From Luscinia megarhynchos (Eukaryota; Chordata; Aves; Passeriformes; Turdidae): a DNA stretch of 64,000 nt. Under the pieces are notes generated by a model. That model was not told the DNA's origin. It was given only the letters and a program-made list of their open reading frames with translations, and ran no database searches. The DNA is taken from positions 16,102,330 to 16,166,329 of the forward strand of contig CM067566.1 in NCBI GenBank assembly GCA_034336665.1, read 5' to 3'. Shown piece by piece: positions 35,698-49,464 of this stretch. A program made the position numbers and the translations under genes. The stretch's first letter is position 1. Each line of letters starts with the position of its first letter.

Positions 35698-38600
35698 TTG
35701 AGCTGCAAGGTCATTGTCACATCTCAACACATAGAGACCTTGAAAGAGGGGAAAATCCTATGTTTTACTCCTCTACAATGACTATTCAAAGAAATAAATT
35801 CTCATGCCTTTTGATAAGTGAGACAGTGAAATTACGTTTTTCATTTACACCTGATGGAAAGTCAGACTTGTACCAATAATATTAAGTGTCTACAAGAAAA
35901 CTATTAGAGGTGGTGCAAAGAGTTTAAGTACTATTAATGCATTCATTCAATTTCTTTATCAGTTTCCCACACTTCTAAATGTGGAAGCCAAGTATTTCAT
36001 GCGCATTACACTGATGACAGAATGTTTGAAGAGTAGCTGACTGCATCTCAGTCCATCTAAGAGATGGATGAATTCTGGCTAGAGACCAGAAAGAGGGAAA
36101 CCTGTAGAAACACTACCAAAACTCTACCAAAATTGAGGGCATTTTCGACAGTTTACAGTCAGTCCTGTTGACATAGTTATCAGACTCCAACTAAAATGAA
36201 ATAATTAATCATCAATGTCCATTTATTTTCCATGATCAACACCTTAAGGAATATTATTCTCCCTGGAAGTCTGTTTTTCTCCTCAGTCTACTTGCTAAAA
36301 AGAAAGTTGACCCAAACTCTTCCAGAGCAATTTTCTCCTGAAAGCTCCTTCTAGCTTTTGTGCATCTCCTGGATGTAGAGCTGCTTGGAAAGACATGGAA
36401 AGGTGTTTCAGTACTGTGTAAGGTATTGCAGATGAAAGGTCAGTTCTCACACAGTAAATATCAAATACATGCCAAATATTAAACTTAACTGACACATAGA
36501 ATAGATCCAGCATATCTTGCTACTCTAGGAATGTGAGTATCCTTGCCTTGTCTGTATTATGCATCCAAATGGATGTAGATTATAGACAAATATACTCTCT
36601 CTAAACTAAATCAACACAAAATTTCTGGCTTGAAAGATGACATGTTCAGGGAAGCCCTATATCTGTATATTCGTGTAGCAGAGGAACCTGGAAAGCATAG
36701 CTCTTTGGGAAGATCCTCACATTTCACTTCTGCTAGAAAGTTACTTAGAAATAGGGAAGATTAAAAGAGTTCAATGTTTGTAATAGAAATACTATAGCAC
36801 TGATCAAATGGAGCAATATATTTAAATGGATATTAAAAGTATATGTATGTAGTATGACATTGCTGCAGAAATGAAAACAGAATTAAAAAAAAAATTGGTC
36901 AAATTTTAATCATTCATCAGCAGATTTTTCTAGTTTTGAGGTAATTATAGTTAAAGGTGAGGTTAAATTATCCTTATACTTTAAAATCCTTGATTAGGCT
37001 TTTGGTGAAGACAAAAAAAAACCAGAAAAAGAGCTTAAAGAAATCATCCTCCATTCTAGGCAACTAATCTTCACATCAATAAAACAAAACCTGAAATTAA
37101 CACATTATTGTATTTCATAGCTGCACTACCTGGGAAGATTATCTGAAATTGTACCTTAATACTAATGTGAAAATGAAATTCAGTGTTCAAAGAAAAACAT
37201 ACAATGCAAAAAAGAAAAAAGATGAAAAAGCTATCTTTGCATAACGTAGTTAAACTTCATTCACACTTCATGCAGCATGCTTTGAACCAACCAGGCATTG
37301 ACTTGTCACTGTAATTTTACCTCTGGCTAGTAGACCTAAAATGGCTTAAATTAAAAGGTATAAAACCATATGAAGATACAGGTTAAGAATATTTAGTTCA
37401 AGATACTTTAGGTATGTTGTGTATTGCTGAAGTATTAACTAGTATATAGAGAAATCTGTGTGGCTGTCTGTGATGTCTCTTTATATAGTTAAACTTTTTA
37501 AAAAACTACAGTTTCCAGACATATATTATTTGTATGTCTGTGTGCCAAATTTGAAAGAGACATTAGAACTGATGTATCTGAAAGGATTTTCTTGTTGGTG
37601 GTCATACATATAGCACCTACATTTTTTTATGGACAAGATGTGATGTCTTCTTTAGAAGTGTGTATGAGAAACAGAGCAATTGGGAGGCACCCAGTGATTC
37701 AGCTGCCTGTGTCCACATTCTCTCCCATTTTCCATCCTGCCCTCATGTCCTCCTCTTCCTTCAGCCATGCTGGCTGTGCTCTTTGTTCTCCCTGAATATC
37801 CTACAATATTTATTGAAAAATATTGTCATTTAATTTTCATTCCCTAACACTAAATAAAATTAGAACTCCTGATGAGAGATTCTTTCTCATCTGTACTATT
37901 TGAAATTAATACAGCATCTTACATCCCTTAAAACAAAAATGCATTTTTGTCTCTGTTAAAGGAATGTCATTTGGAAAAAAACAAAGTAGAAAGACAATTA
38001 TCACAAGACCTTTTAGAGATCTGGTGGGAGTAAATAAAAGAAATGTTTACTACCTTGTACCAGCAAAGGTAAAATTCTCTTAAAGTCTGTTTGTGTCAAG
38101 TTTAAAGAAAGTTCCCAAGCTTTAAACTGTTTACATATGTCACTCTAATATGTAGAATGTTGTATTAAAAAGCTGATCTTTACTTTTGATTTTTCAGACC
38201 ATCAGTATTCACTTCTAGTTCTTAGTTTCCATTTTCTTCATTTGAGACAGTTTGTTTGCATATATAATATTTATTGGTGGAATTAGGTCTAATACTGATA
38301 TTTTAAAAATCAATAAAATGTATACAATTGGAAAATAGTAAAAAATTTCCACAGCTACCATTTATTCCACATAAATCTGTCACTTCAGAACATCATGTAT
38401 GTGATTTCACATGCAATTACATTTACAAATTTTCCATTTTTCTCATAATCATCATCAACAAGCTTATAGTACAGTAGCTTACAGTGATTAAATTATAATT
38501 TACAGTCATTTTTGTCTTTAAAAATCAGGAAACAATATTTTTTAAAGGCAGAAGCATTTTGAAGGAATGTTCTAAGCCTACATCAACATTTTTACTCCAA

Positions 38601-41600
38601 ACTCTTTAGTAATATGTCACTATTATTGAACAGTGTGCTCCATTTTGTGAAAATAAGATGGTTTTAGAAGGAAAAAAGCATCAAATTTTAAAAATTCAAC
38701 AAAATTTAAAAGCATTTTCCAAACAGACCACTATATGCATGTTTCAAGTGAAAAAAACCCTCACGTTAATAAATTGAACAGAAAAAAAATTTGAAAATTT
38801 GGGTACCTTTTGGAATAAAAATAACTATCCCAAAAGCAAAGTAAATAACTTTTTAATCCTTTACATCTTTAAAGCACCAAAACTGATACAATATGCATAA
38901 CATTTGTTTTTAAAACATTTTCAGGGAGAAGTATTTTGACAATTTCTTTCCAGGTTTTCTAGTAAAATCTACATGAATCAGAATCAAACTGATCACTAGA
39001 TCAAGACAGTTTCCAAACCTAATTTGGCAAGTATGTGTAAAGAGTTTTACTGTACCTTCTAGTGTGAAAAGGATCATGATTCATTTAGGAGGAACATCCC
39101 AGAATAAGATTAATGAATTGCCAGGGCTGATAGTAGCAACAGTCTTTATGCACACAACCAAAATTATTCTACTGAAGATGAGTTTTCTTCTTACCACTGT
39201 TAGGATCAGTGTATTGGTAGCTGAGTAAATGGTCTGTGATTTAGACAACATTCAGATTTTTTTGGTACCTGTCTGATTTTAAATATTTTAAACTATTAAT
39301 CCAGCTGTTGTCCATACTTTTAGACACACATATATTTTGGTTTTCAAGTTTAGAATATCTCTTTTGAATGTGTAGGAAGTATGAGATTTCAAAAATACCT
39401 GTTCTCAAAGACAAAAATCTTTCTTAGGCAATCTGCATTTACATTTTTGTTTAGCACCCCAGGCCGTATTTGTTATTTAATCTGCTAATATCAGAAGGAA
39501 CTGCAGTTCCATAAAGCCATGTGGTGATGAATAACACTCCCTAATGGAGTTATAAATTGAGACTAATTGGTTTACGTGATTGTTATTAAGTCCCATTTCA
39601 GCTGGTTAATGGAATGTTGTTTGGCAAGGGAACAGAGCTAATGTTATCAGATAATTTTCTTTTGAAAATGGCTTAAATTTCAGTCTTCCAGATCCACAGG
39701 TTCTAAATAAGTCAGATTCATTCCTGCTCAAAAAAACTCTAAAATGTGCCAACACAAGTAAATTCCAATGTTATCAATAATGTGGGTTTAATATTGCAGG
39801 GAATTTTCACACCCTATCACCAAATCTAAGATTGCCTTCAAAAATGGCCAAAATATTCCAATCAGTGAAACATTTCATCAGAGACTTTAATCCCATCTCA
39901 CAATTGCTTGAATGGTTTCAAATGTCACATAATGAACAAATAAATCGACTTTCATGAAAACCAGATTTGGCAGGAATGCATGAGTGCCTAGTTAAATAGG
40001 CAGACTAGGACTCTAGGGATACTTCTACCCAATTTGTTGTTTTTCAAGTGTAATGGTTCCTAAATTAGTATCAAAACATGGTCTAGTTTGAAACTTGAAA
40101 TCAATGCCCACAAGTGATTTGAAATTTGGAGTCTTGCCTGACCATATTAAGGTTCTGAGGACTTTTTTTTAATTATCAGTAAAATCCATGAATGCAAAAA
40201 TACATTGCCAAATCTAATATCCATAAAGCAATATGTCTACATCACTAACTGCTGGTTCCTTTCAGTCTTTTTGGTAAGTCTAAGAACACCATGTTTAAAA
40301 CTAGCATAGCAAAACTCATGAAGATTAGCAGTACTAACATGGATTTCCCTGTTTATAAGCATTGACAAGCTTAAATTTTATAACACTAGAATGCAAACAC
40401 CACTAGGGCGTAGTTTAACAAACAGGTTTCTTAAAAACGAAAACCAAAACCATAAATGAGTTTAATTTATTCCTATGAGCACAAGCAATAATTAGAACAT
40501 TAATAAAATTTTGAATTATCTTTTAGGGAGCATATATGCTTGTACCTGTGTAAAATGAAGATGTTCAAAGCTGTGTGTGGTCACTGATATAGGAGAGCTG
40601 GGAAAGTATGCTGTGATGGACAGCTGTCATCAGCTGTGACAGCAGTGCACAGGGAGAGTAGAGCTTCTCAGACAATACATACTCAAAGCTAGATGCTGTT
40701 TATAGGCCATAGCAACATCCTGAAAGTAAATCTGGAACCAATGAAGTTTCACATTCTCTCTAGAGCTATCATCATCAAGTAACCTGGTCCATGCACAGCA
40801 CAAGACCTGTGGCTTTTGAATGGCCTTCAAGAGAAATCCCACATTAAGTGAATTACAGTGACAGAGTTTAGAGGCCACAATGGCAAGGATGACTCTGGAA
40901 TGGTGAGCACCAGGTAGTTATAACTGTCCCAACACATGCAAATGCAGGGTGAGGACTGCACCCATGCATGGAACTGGGGGACACCAGCGTGAGGGAGGCA
41001 TAGGGGAAGGACAACATGAAATGAATTACTAGAATGGTGGCAGGTACTGGTAAAACACTGCAAAACGCCACTGACCTTGAAAGAGGTTACAATTTCTTCC
41101 GCACAAATGCATTACGAAAATTTCAGCATCAGCTCAAAACAACTCAAGGGTTGTTAACCAAGGTATTACCAGGCCAATCCAACACTTGTCTTATTGTATT
41201 TCTATCCGGTTTTCTTCTTTTTTAAAATGCTGCTGGTTCTTCCGTGGACAAGCATATATCCATACCCCAGTACATGTGACTTGAAATACTCTTGTCACTC
41301 CTGATGCTTTTCTACCATTACAAAATTACAAAAATGCAAACTTAATATCTGAAGCTATTTGACAGAGAGCAAGTACCATTTGACTGCCTCATTGCCCTCC
41401 CACACTGTGCTTTTTTGTTATGACTTTTCAGACAGCAGCATAAATTTATACAAATACAGACACATTAGCAAGAAATGAGCATTAATTTTCTGAGCTATTT
41501 TATCCTAAAGGTGGGTATCTTTTACAAAATTCTGATTCCAAACAAATTCAAAGGGAAACAGTGCCAAATTCTTAGCTAAACCCTCTGTTTTCAAGCCTTA

Positions 41601-43500
41601 ATTAACCCCTGTTCTGCTCTCTCTTTGATTTTCATCTCTACTTCTCCCAGCAACCAACCAGCATGAACACAGGCATAGATTCTAACTGAAGGAATTGAGG
41701 AAATTATAACTAAAACAGGATCTTCTGTCTTTCTCTCTCTCTTTCTGTTATTGTTTTTTACAACTATTTGCAATGACAAAGGAAAGAGAAGAGAGAGAGG
41801 CTCATATTGGTTCACCAATGAAACTAGACAAAGTTTATAGATTTTGGAAATAACTATTTCTTCCAGTTATTCAAGGCTTATGTTTAACCTGTTTTCCCAC
41901 ACCCTCTTTTTCTCAGGTCTATTTAACTTCTTTTATTTTGAGTCACTTCTGGATTTTGTTACCATGTTTGCTCTAGCTCAGATCATCAACATTCTTTTTA
42001 ACTGCCTTGAAATGGAGTCCAACTTTCAAGTCCTCAAAACCTATATTGTGTAAAGCAGCAGAGGATATGGATGAGGTAAAGAAAAAAAGAGATGAGTCAA
42101 AAAAGAAGCATAGCTCATACAGGAGGGAAGATTATTAAAAAGTTTGACAATTGTTTGGAGAAGGGAGGACATGGGAATGGAAATGGAAACAAGTAATTTA
42201 TACTGGGTCTTTAGGAGGTCCTTTCTGATTTTGTCCCTGGTGTTTCATTAAAAAAAAAAAAAAAAGGAAAAAAAAAAAAACCAAAATCAACCTAATCAAA
42301 AATACAAATGCAAACCCTGGAGATGGGCCAGAGAGAACTCAATAGTTTTAATAGTATCTTTTTACTTTCACAGATATATTTTTGTACTAATTCCCAGGTA
42401 ATTTAAGTGTTCCCAAATTCCTAATCCTTCCTGAAAGCTACCATAGCTCTTTCATCACATCATTCATTTGTGTTGGGTGAGATGAGTGCACCACATTCTT
42501 CACGATGCATAGTACCAATGTCTTGGTCACCACCTAACTAGATTGTTGTACTGCACTTTACATGAAATTACCTCTTGTCATTTGGTATCAACAGGACGTA
42601 TTTCCCATCATTTCCATTTAGCAAATTTACCTGCTCTGCAGTGGATACAACTAATTTTTCTAGCTGCAGTTTAGTTTTGATATCAAATTTCACAGACACA
42701 GTAATTCAGATATTTGCTTATGTGGGTGACTAGGTTTCTTTTTGTATGATTCTGCACTTCAGTTAGAGGAGGTCAGAAGAGGAAATATTTTTAGTGTCCT
42801 CAACTCTGGAGCTTCCTTTTGATCCAAAGCTTTTGATTTGCTGAACCTGAGGGATGTACTGCACAGTTCATCTTTACCTTTTTTGTAGGGACTTGTTCAA
42901 ATGATGAGTTTGTAAAACACAGGGATTTTAGCCTCACAGTAGTTTCTATCCTGAACACAATAAAACTACTTGTTTAATCAGTCAGCTCAAATTTAAATTT
43001 GCTTTTATTTTTAATATTTTGCACTTAATTTTTAAACATTCAAAGTAATTAAAATATTATCTGAAATTAAATAAATAGAATAATATATTTTCAAATATTA
43101 TTTTAGTTTCTTCCTCTCATAGCTAACAAAAATTTCTTATTTAGATTTTCTCCTCCCTTTCTTGACGCCTGTCCTGAAGGATATTTTGTATTTCACCTCT
43201 GTGCTTCTGGATTTTTTCTTTTTTTCTAGTAAGTATGTCATCATGAAATTATTTTCCATTTATTTACATTAAAACTATTATACTCAGATGTGAAAAAGAC
43301 ATGTTGCACTACTCCATAAAAATGCATTTATTCTTTGAATTTTTTTCTGTTTATAAGTAGAGAGCAGGACAAAAGCAGAGCATGAATTAGCAAAATGGGA
43401 ATGCAGATTTTATTTTAATCTCCATTTATGGTCTGTAATGTTTTGGTAGCACAGTCACATACTGCTAGGAAATCAGGAATGACCACTGCTGTTTTCTCCT
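35698..43500. other. Unique AT-rich non-coding sequence
   Basis: No gene or recognisable mobile element apart from the poly-A tract at 42.25 kb. The segment at about 39440-39680 is of more balanced composition and rich in TAAT/ATTA cores, as in homeodomain-bound enhancers, but this is weak evidence. A CT-rich run lies near 41737-41755. Confidence 0.55.
42250..42280 (+). repeat. Poly-A tract (A16-GG-A13)
   Basis: Two long A runs are separated by two G residues. It could be the tail of a retroposed transcript on the plus strand, but the upstream 200 bases are not recognisable as a gene or SINE. Confidence 0.93.
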
Positions 43501-43507
43501 CCCTTGG

Positions 43508-43669
43508 TCACCTCTCAGCCAACTCCAATTGCCTCCTGGTCTCCTCCCTGGGGCCCTCCCAGAGGTGCTGCTCACATTCCAGCTGGGATGCCAGGAGGTT
43601 GGCAATGGAAGAACCAGATGTCTCCAAGTGCCTGAATGACTCCAGGTACCCCCGTTTGCCCTGCCTCAT
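43508..43669 (-). pseudogene. Short coding-like frame in a GC-rich block, probably a remnant
   Basis: Within a GC-rich block of about 200 bases, the minus strand holds an ATG-started frame of 53 codons. It looks like a charged helix: MRQGKRGYLESFRHLETSGS, then SIANLLASQLECEQHLWE and GPREETRRQLELAER. It ends at TGA (43508-43510). The same frame continues open past the stop for about 30 codons (PREEKTAVVIPDFLAVCDCA...), as if the stop were a later mutation. In-frame TAA precedes the ATG by about 27 bases. The plus strand has an unrelated 88-codon open frame across the same block. I do not recognise the family. A decayed retroelement or retroposed gene fragment is the best guess. Confidence 0.3.
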
Positions 43670-46594
43670 TCTGTGCCTTGGGGCAATGCTTTAGGAGGCA
43701 CCAAATTTGTGGCTCCTACAAGGGGAAGGCTGAGGTTATTGGATTGTGACACAGAACTCGTAAAGACTGGGGTCCAGAGAAGGGAAAATATGGCTATTCT
43801 AAGCTGGCATGAACTCACCCTGGTGAACAATCAGGAAAAAATAACAACTATGATGGTGCACCCAGTTTTCAGCTGTGGGGCAAAAATTCAAACAAATGCA
43901 AACATGTCAGTCCCCACCTATCAGGGAAAGTGTGCTGCACTGAAGCTGGGCTATCTTTGTGTTATTTCCAATAAGAGCACTGCCAGAGGACATGGGACCT
44001 CTCTAAAACATTAGTTAAAACCATAAATAAGCCAAAAACCTTGCAGCATTGATTGGACCATCCTATTTCATTTGTTTCCACTATTATTCCATCAAAGAAT
44101 TTTTATATCCAAATAAAGCCAGGGAAACTGAATGTTTTGCAATACTCATCTCTCTTCTTTTCCTCCACATTTTTGTGCCAAATTACTGGGAGGATCTGAG
44201 TTCTGGCTAAGAAGAACTAGCAAGAAATCTGGTAAGATTTCATACGATTGGTAAGGAATGATAAAAGTACAAAAGATTTATGTAAATAGTTTGCATCTTT
44301 AGTCTGCCTAGTATGGACTGCTTGCTGTTACCAATTGCTAGCCATGCATCTTGTAAAGTGGAACCAAGGAGTGATATGAAGTAAATTTATGTTACTGTCA
44401 TTTGCTAGCATGCCAGAATGATATTCAATGTAGCAGGGAGTCAGACAGATTAGAGCTGCATATTCAGGAAAAACTGTGCCAGTCTGACTCAGTATTGAAA
44501 GCTGCAGGATCAGTTTGAGTATTTAAGAATGTGTGGGAAATAGGAAGACATTTAGAGCATGGCAGAAGACTGTGAGGTGACTGACATGCCTACAGCAGCA
44601 ACATTGCCAGTGATCCACACCCACTTCTGTTTTAAGGTATTTAAAGTACACTGAAACTCTCTCTTTAACCCTCAACAAGAATAACAAAGTGAGGGTTTCC
44701 TGCAGTCTTCATAACCCCCAAGGGCAAGAATGTCCTCTGGTAAATTCAGCAACAGTGCCAAGAGCCTCTAGAAAGTGAAAAGCTTGGGGTTAGTTAATGG
44801 ATCAGACAGTCCATGATCCCAACTGACAAGTGCAACTTAAACTTTAAAATATGATGAACAAACAATCCCAGATTAAGTACACTAGTGGCTTGCCTGTTCC
44901 CATATTTCCCTGCTGCTGTGATTTTACATGTTACACCATGGCAGCCATGCAAATCGATTACAACTGGAAATGACAACTCTTCCAGTAATGCATATCACCA
45001 TTGTTTAAAGGATGCAAAAAGCATTCCACAACTAATGTAAAATCTCTTGCTTCATCTCTTTGGTCTCCACAAAGAAAGTAAAAAACTCCCCATGCATACA
45101 ATTAAGCCCATGAGAACCAAACAGGGGTACTAAGATGCAGCATTTTAAAAATGTTAACTGTACTGTGTGAGAACTGTGGTCTTTGATATGGTACATTCAG
45201 AAATAACATTGAAGAGCAAACCTGTGAGACACAATCCCTTGTAGTAACATGAGAAAGGAAATACTCTTTTTAGTGGGATAGCATGATTTTCAGGTACCTG
45301 GGGGTGGGGAAATAATAGCAGTTGCAAATATAAATCCCATTCTGATTACAAGTAAGCACAAAATCCTCAGATATACAACATTTTGAATGAGGGTTTTTAC
45401 AAAGAATCAAGGGGTAATCACTGACCTTGTTGGATTTTTGTGTATATAAAATGAACCACCAGCCATAGTTTACTTCTTGTAGAGTGTACAAGGCATGGTC
45501 TATTTCAGGTCTGTTTTCCAGATCCTTTTTATCTGATGTAACGAATTAAATTGTACAGTATTTTCTTTATGAAGCTTTTTTTGTAAAGTGTATTATGTGA
45601 TGTTCTATGATTTGCAAATTTTCTGAGTTTTATTACAATTTTATTGCTATAGAACTAGACAAATTGAAATTTTTTCATAACTTTGCCCTCCAAAAGGGTT
45701 ATTTTTTCAAAATTAGATGGATTTTTATTTCAAAACAAATCTGTATTCTCAGAAAAGTAGGGGTTTGTTTTTTGCTTCAAATTGTAAAATCTAGGCAAAA
45801 CATCAACATAAAAAGTACTTTCACTTACAAATCACATAAAACAACAAAAATTCCTCAGATTAAAAAATTTTATATTTTATTGCTATATTTTGTATATGCC
45901 TATTAGTCAGAACTTGTACAAATGCTTATGATAGGCAATCTTACTGTGACATTACATAACATGACATGCAGCTGTCTTCAAACAAGATCTTGTCTGCATT
46001 GTTTCCCTATTTTTAAGCCAGAGATCTAATAGGGGGTTACAGTTTTTCAGAGTGACAGGGTTAGAATACATAATGTACAATTTTCTTTCTGCACTCTCAC
46101 AGAAGAATCTCATGCCTGCAGTGAACTCCTGGCATATATAAATATTTAAAAATAAATATACTTCTCTGCTTTGGCATTTCTTCAAGCTATGGTTTCCAGC
46201 CCTGATATCCAATACGAGCTATGACGATTAAATAAATATATTGTGTCTCAGCAGTGGTTTTCACTATGCACTCTCAGAGGCACTTTTTGCTTAGGATAAC
46301 TGTTTAACAAACTCTTAAATTCAGAATCCGAAAGGTCAAGTAGTAAAAGGTGCTCTCCTCCATCTGCAGAATAAACAGGACTTAATCTGCTGACACTTCA
46401 GGTGCCCTATAGATCTATTTTCTTTTTACCTATCCCAAAATAACAACTTTTGACTTTTCTTGTGTAAAGTATCTGTGCCTGAGAATAAACAAACAAAAAT
46501 TTGCTCTGACTTTTCCTGAAACACTGAGGAAAAGGGTTGTGGGCAATAAAGTTTGCTTCCTATTTTCACAGAGTGTTACACTTCCCTTACTTAC

Positions 46595-46781
46595 CTCTAT
46601 TCAAAATCAGATTTTGGGGAAACAAAATCTATTTTCAGTTCTTGAACAATTAGGGAATGGTATTTCCAGGCAAACCCAAGGTAGACCAAGATGCCATTAA
46701 TTGCCATGGCTGCTCTAGAGCTAGGGGATTGACCAGGTGAGATATGACTTCTGGGATCATCTGGGCAAGCTACAGTCAAGG
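46595..46781 (-). other. Possible exon, minus strand, with very good splice sites
   Basis: On the minus strand, an acceptor with a long pyrimidine tract (TTTTTTACCTTCTTCTACAG) is followed by 187 bases and a near-consensus donor, AG/GTAAGTA. One frame enters needing two bases and stays open to a TAG that lies only two bases before the donor. Its peptide includes LTVACPDDPRSHISPGQ and INGILVYLGFAWKYH. The other frames close early. The stop next to the donor argues against an internal coding exon. It fits a last coding exon with an intron in the 3' untranslated part, a non-coding RNA exon or a poison exon. The exon body is GC-richer than its flanks. Confidence 0.3.
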
Positions 46782-48280
46782 CTGTAGAAGAAGGTAAAAA
46801 ATTCCAGCCTTGGAAAAAAAATGTTGTGAAAGTCAGCTGCACAAAAATTCGCATAGTCTTCCAAAAATGGGCAAATGTGAAATGCTCACTGCTGAGCCTG
46901 AGGTAAAATCTGCCTTTAGGACACTGTGTCTCATACAGTGTCTTTGGTGGGGTTCCAACTTTTCTTTTTTGTGTTGTCTTATGTGTTATCTTGGAATAAC
47001 TCATAATTAATGCTTTTTGTGGTTGCTCTGTGATAAATAAAAAAACAGATTTGAAAAGTGAATGGTCTAAGACGTTTTTCCAAGTAACTACCTGTACATG
47101 AGCTAGTTAGAATAACAGTTCCCTTTTTCTCCTAAACAGAGGGTTGAAATTCCAAGTTTTATTTCTAAATACACATAGAGAAACTGCAACCAGAGAGAAA
47201 GCAAAACAAAGACTGCAGCACACAGAAATTATATAATTGTAGAGGAAAGTTTAAATTACAAATTGTCACAAAGACTGAAACAGTGCTCATAATCCTCACC
47301 ATATTTCATCTTCTATCCTACTAACAACATGTTGGTTATGCCATCCTTTCCAAGCTCTGCTGCAAATCAGACTGGATCAAGCTTCACTCAGCAAAGAAAG
47401 AGCTGGGCAGATTAATTCATAACCAACAAATCCTATTTGGTCTTACTTGATTCTATCATTTTGATACTTAGAAACCTTTAGATGCTTTTCTTGTTGTAGT
47501 TTATAATCCCTAGCTAGGGATGCATAGAAGAAAAATATATTAAAATAATTTGCCAATTCTTCTTGTGCTACTTAAGACTCTGCTACTCATTCAGCTATTT
47601 GTGGGAAATATGATTGCCTCACCACCTCAAAAGAAGCAGAGTAAATGATCTTGAATATATGAATACATTGTGGTACCTGTGATTTAAAAGGTATCTGCAG
47701 ACAGTCATAAACAAACAAGAAATTAAAACTAGCATAACTAGGAAGGTCCCCAATATGAGGGCAAAAAGCTACAGCAAACATAAGAACTGTCAGATTAGGT
47801 CACATCAAAAATCCATATAGCCTAATATCCTCTTTTTTATACTTGTCAGGAATGAATGAATAGAAAAAGTTTTTATGGAATGGAAAATAAAAACATTCCC
47901 CATAACTGATGCTAGACCTTCAGGTAATCACTCATTAAAGATCTGGAGTTTTATCCAGACCATGGAATTTAAAATTTTCCTACTGTTTCCTTTACCACAT
48001 TTTGGAGTTAATTCATATTTTGCCCTTCCTAGCATCTCATAACAACAGATTCCTTGATTTCCTTCCCAGTTCTTCTCTGTCCTCTCTATCAGTTTTGCTC
48101 GAGTTAAATCCAGAAGAGTTAGGCACCATGGTAGCTTTAAAAAGTCTACCTTAATTTCCAGAAGCAGTCTCTGTGTAAGTAAAAAAACCTATAAATTACT
48201 TTCTCACTGTCTTTTTAATTCCTTCTAAGTTTTCCTTGGTATTGATCCTTTAATCAAAATTATTTTTTAAAAATTCTTGA

Positions 48281-48339
48281 TTTTATTATTACATTATTAT
48301 TTTTATTATTTGATTATTAATTTTATTATTTTATTATTG
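48281..48339. repeat. TTA/TTTTATTA-rich microsatellite
   Basis: An imperfect array built from TTATTA and TTTTATTA units runs for about 60 bases. It is low-complexity sequence. Confidence 0.88.
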
Positions 48340-49437
48340 TTGCATATAATATAATTTCAAGTTGGAAACATGTCCCATTCACCCTGATTTTACAGACAGA
48401 ACAAAAAGCTCTTACATTTCTATTCAAAGTCCATTTCCTGGATTAAATGAGGGTTTAAAATCCCTTTATTCAACGAGCATTTTGTTAACTTAAATCTCAA
48501 GGCATGAGATTAGTGAATATTTCTTGTAAATCCGTTAATATCCAGACATCCCTTCTCTTTTCAAGATATTTGTGAGAACTGAGTAATTTCCACAGCAAAT
48601 TATGCAAATGTGCTATACAAGATCTCCAGCACAGCCAGACAGTACAAATCCTGACCTTCCAACACTCCAGCTGCTCTTGCTCTGGGCTTCTCTTCACCGA
48701 GCTGCCAATCTATCCTGCAAAGCAAAGTTTTACTGTGCTGTTAAGTGTCCACTAAAAGCCAAGATAACATCGATGAGCTTTTTTATACAAGAGGACTAAA
48801 CCCAGAACCAAAGACTCATATCAAGATAAAGTTTCTGGGCTGAATTTGTCTAAATGTTAAATGTCCTAATTTCAGCTCCTTAACACCTTCAATTAAGAAA
48901 AATCCCCAAAATATTAAATCTCAATATAATCTTCCCAATAAGACATTTCTGGAAACATTGTATCACATTTAGTGTTCATGTTGTGGTACCTGAGATCAAA
49001 CTGATCATCATGTGCCAAATATGCATCTTCAGTTTGATTTATTAAAAATGTACTTTTTGCCTGTATGAATGCATTTGTGCTTTCCTAAGTGGATAACCAA
49101 AGGTATTGTAACAGCACAATAAAAAAATAACAGCTGTCCCAAAAATTATTGCTACACTGTGATAGCCAGTATTAACATAATTTTCCCTGGAATTCTTAAT
49201 TCCTATTCTGATTGTGCGGAAAAAATGGGATTTTGTATTCATTTCTTCTGGCTAGATGACAGGAAGATATAAACTTGTTATGCCATGTAGAGTTTAAATT
49301 TTCTAAAAAACAATGTGCAAAATTATCTGTAGAGACCTTCAAAATCTATGTATTGTACTATTGCTTCCTTTCCATAAAAGGCCAAGAAGAGAATCAGTGT
49401 AAAGTCTAACCAGGTGTTTTTGATTCTTTGTAAGGGT

Positions 49438-49464
49438 ATTCTATTTCTATTTCTATTCCTATTT
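49438..49464. repeat. (TTTCTA)n short microsatellite
   Basis: About four hexamer units of ATTTCT type occur in tandem, the last one changed. It is a short simple repeat. Confidence 0.8.

Noticed and set aside
46597..47004. 135-codon open frame on the minus strand taken as a whole gene
   Set aside because: No domain or family is recognisable. Only its distal part coincides with good splice sites, and that part is reported as an exon candidate instead.
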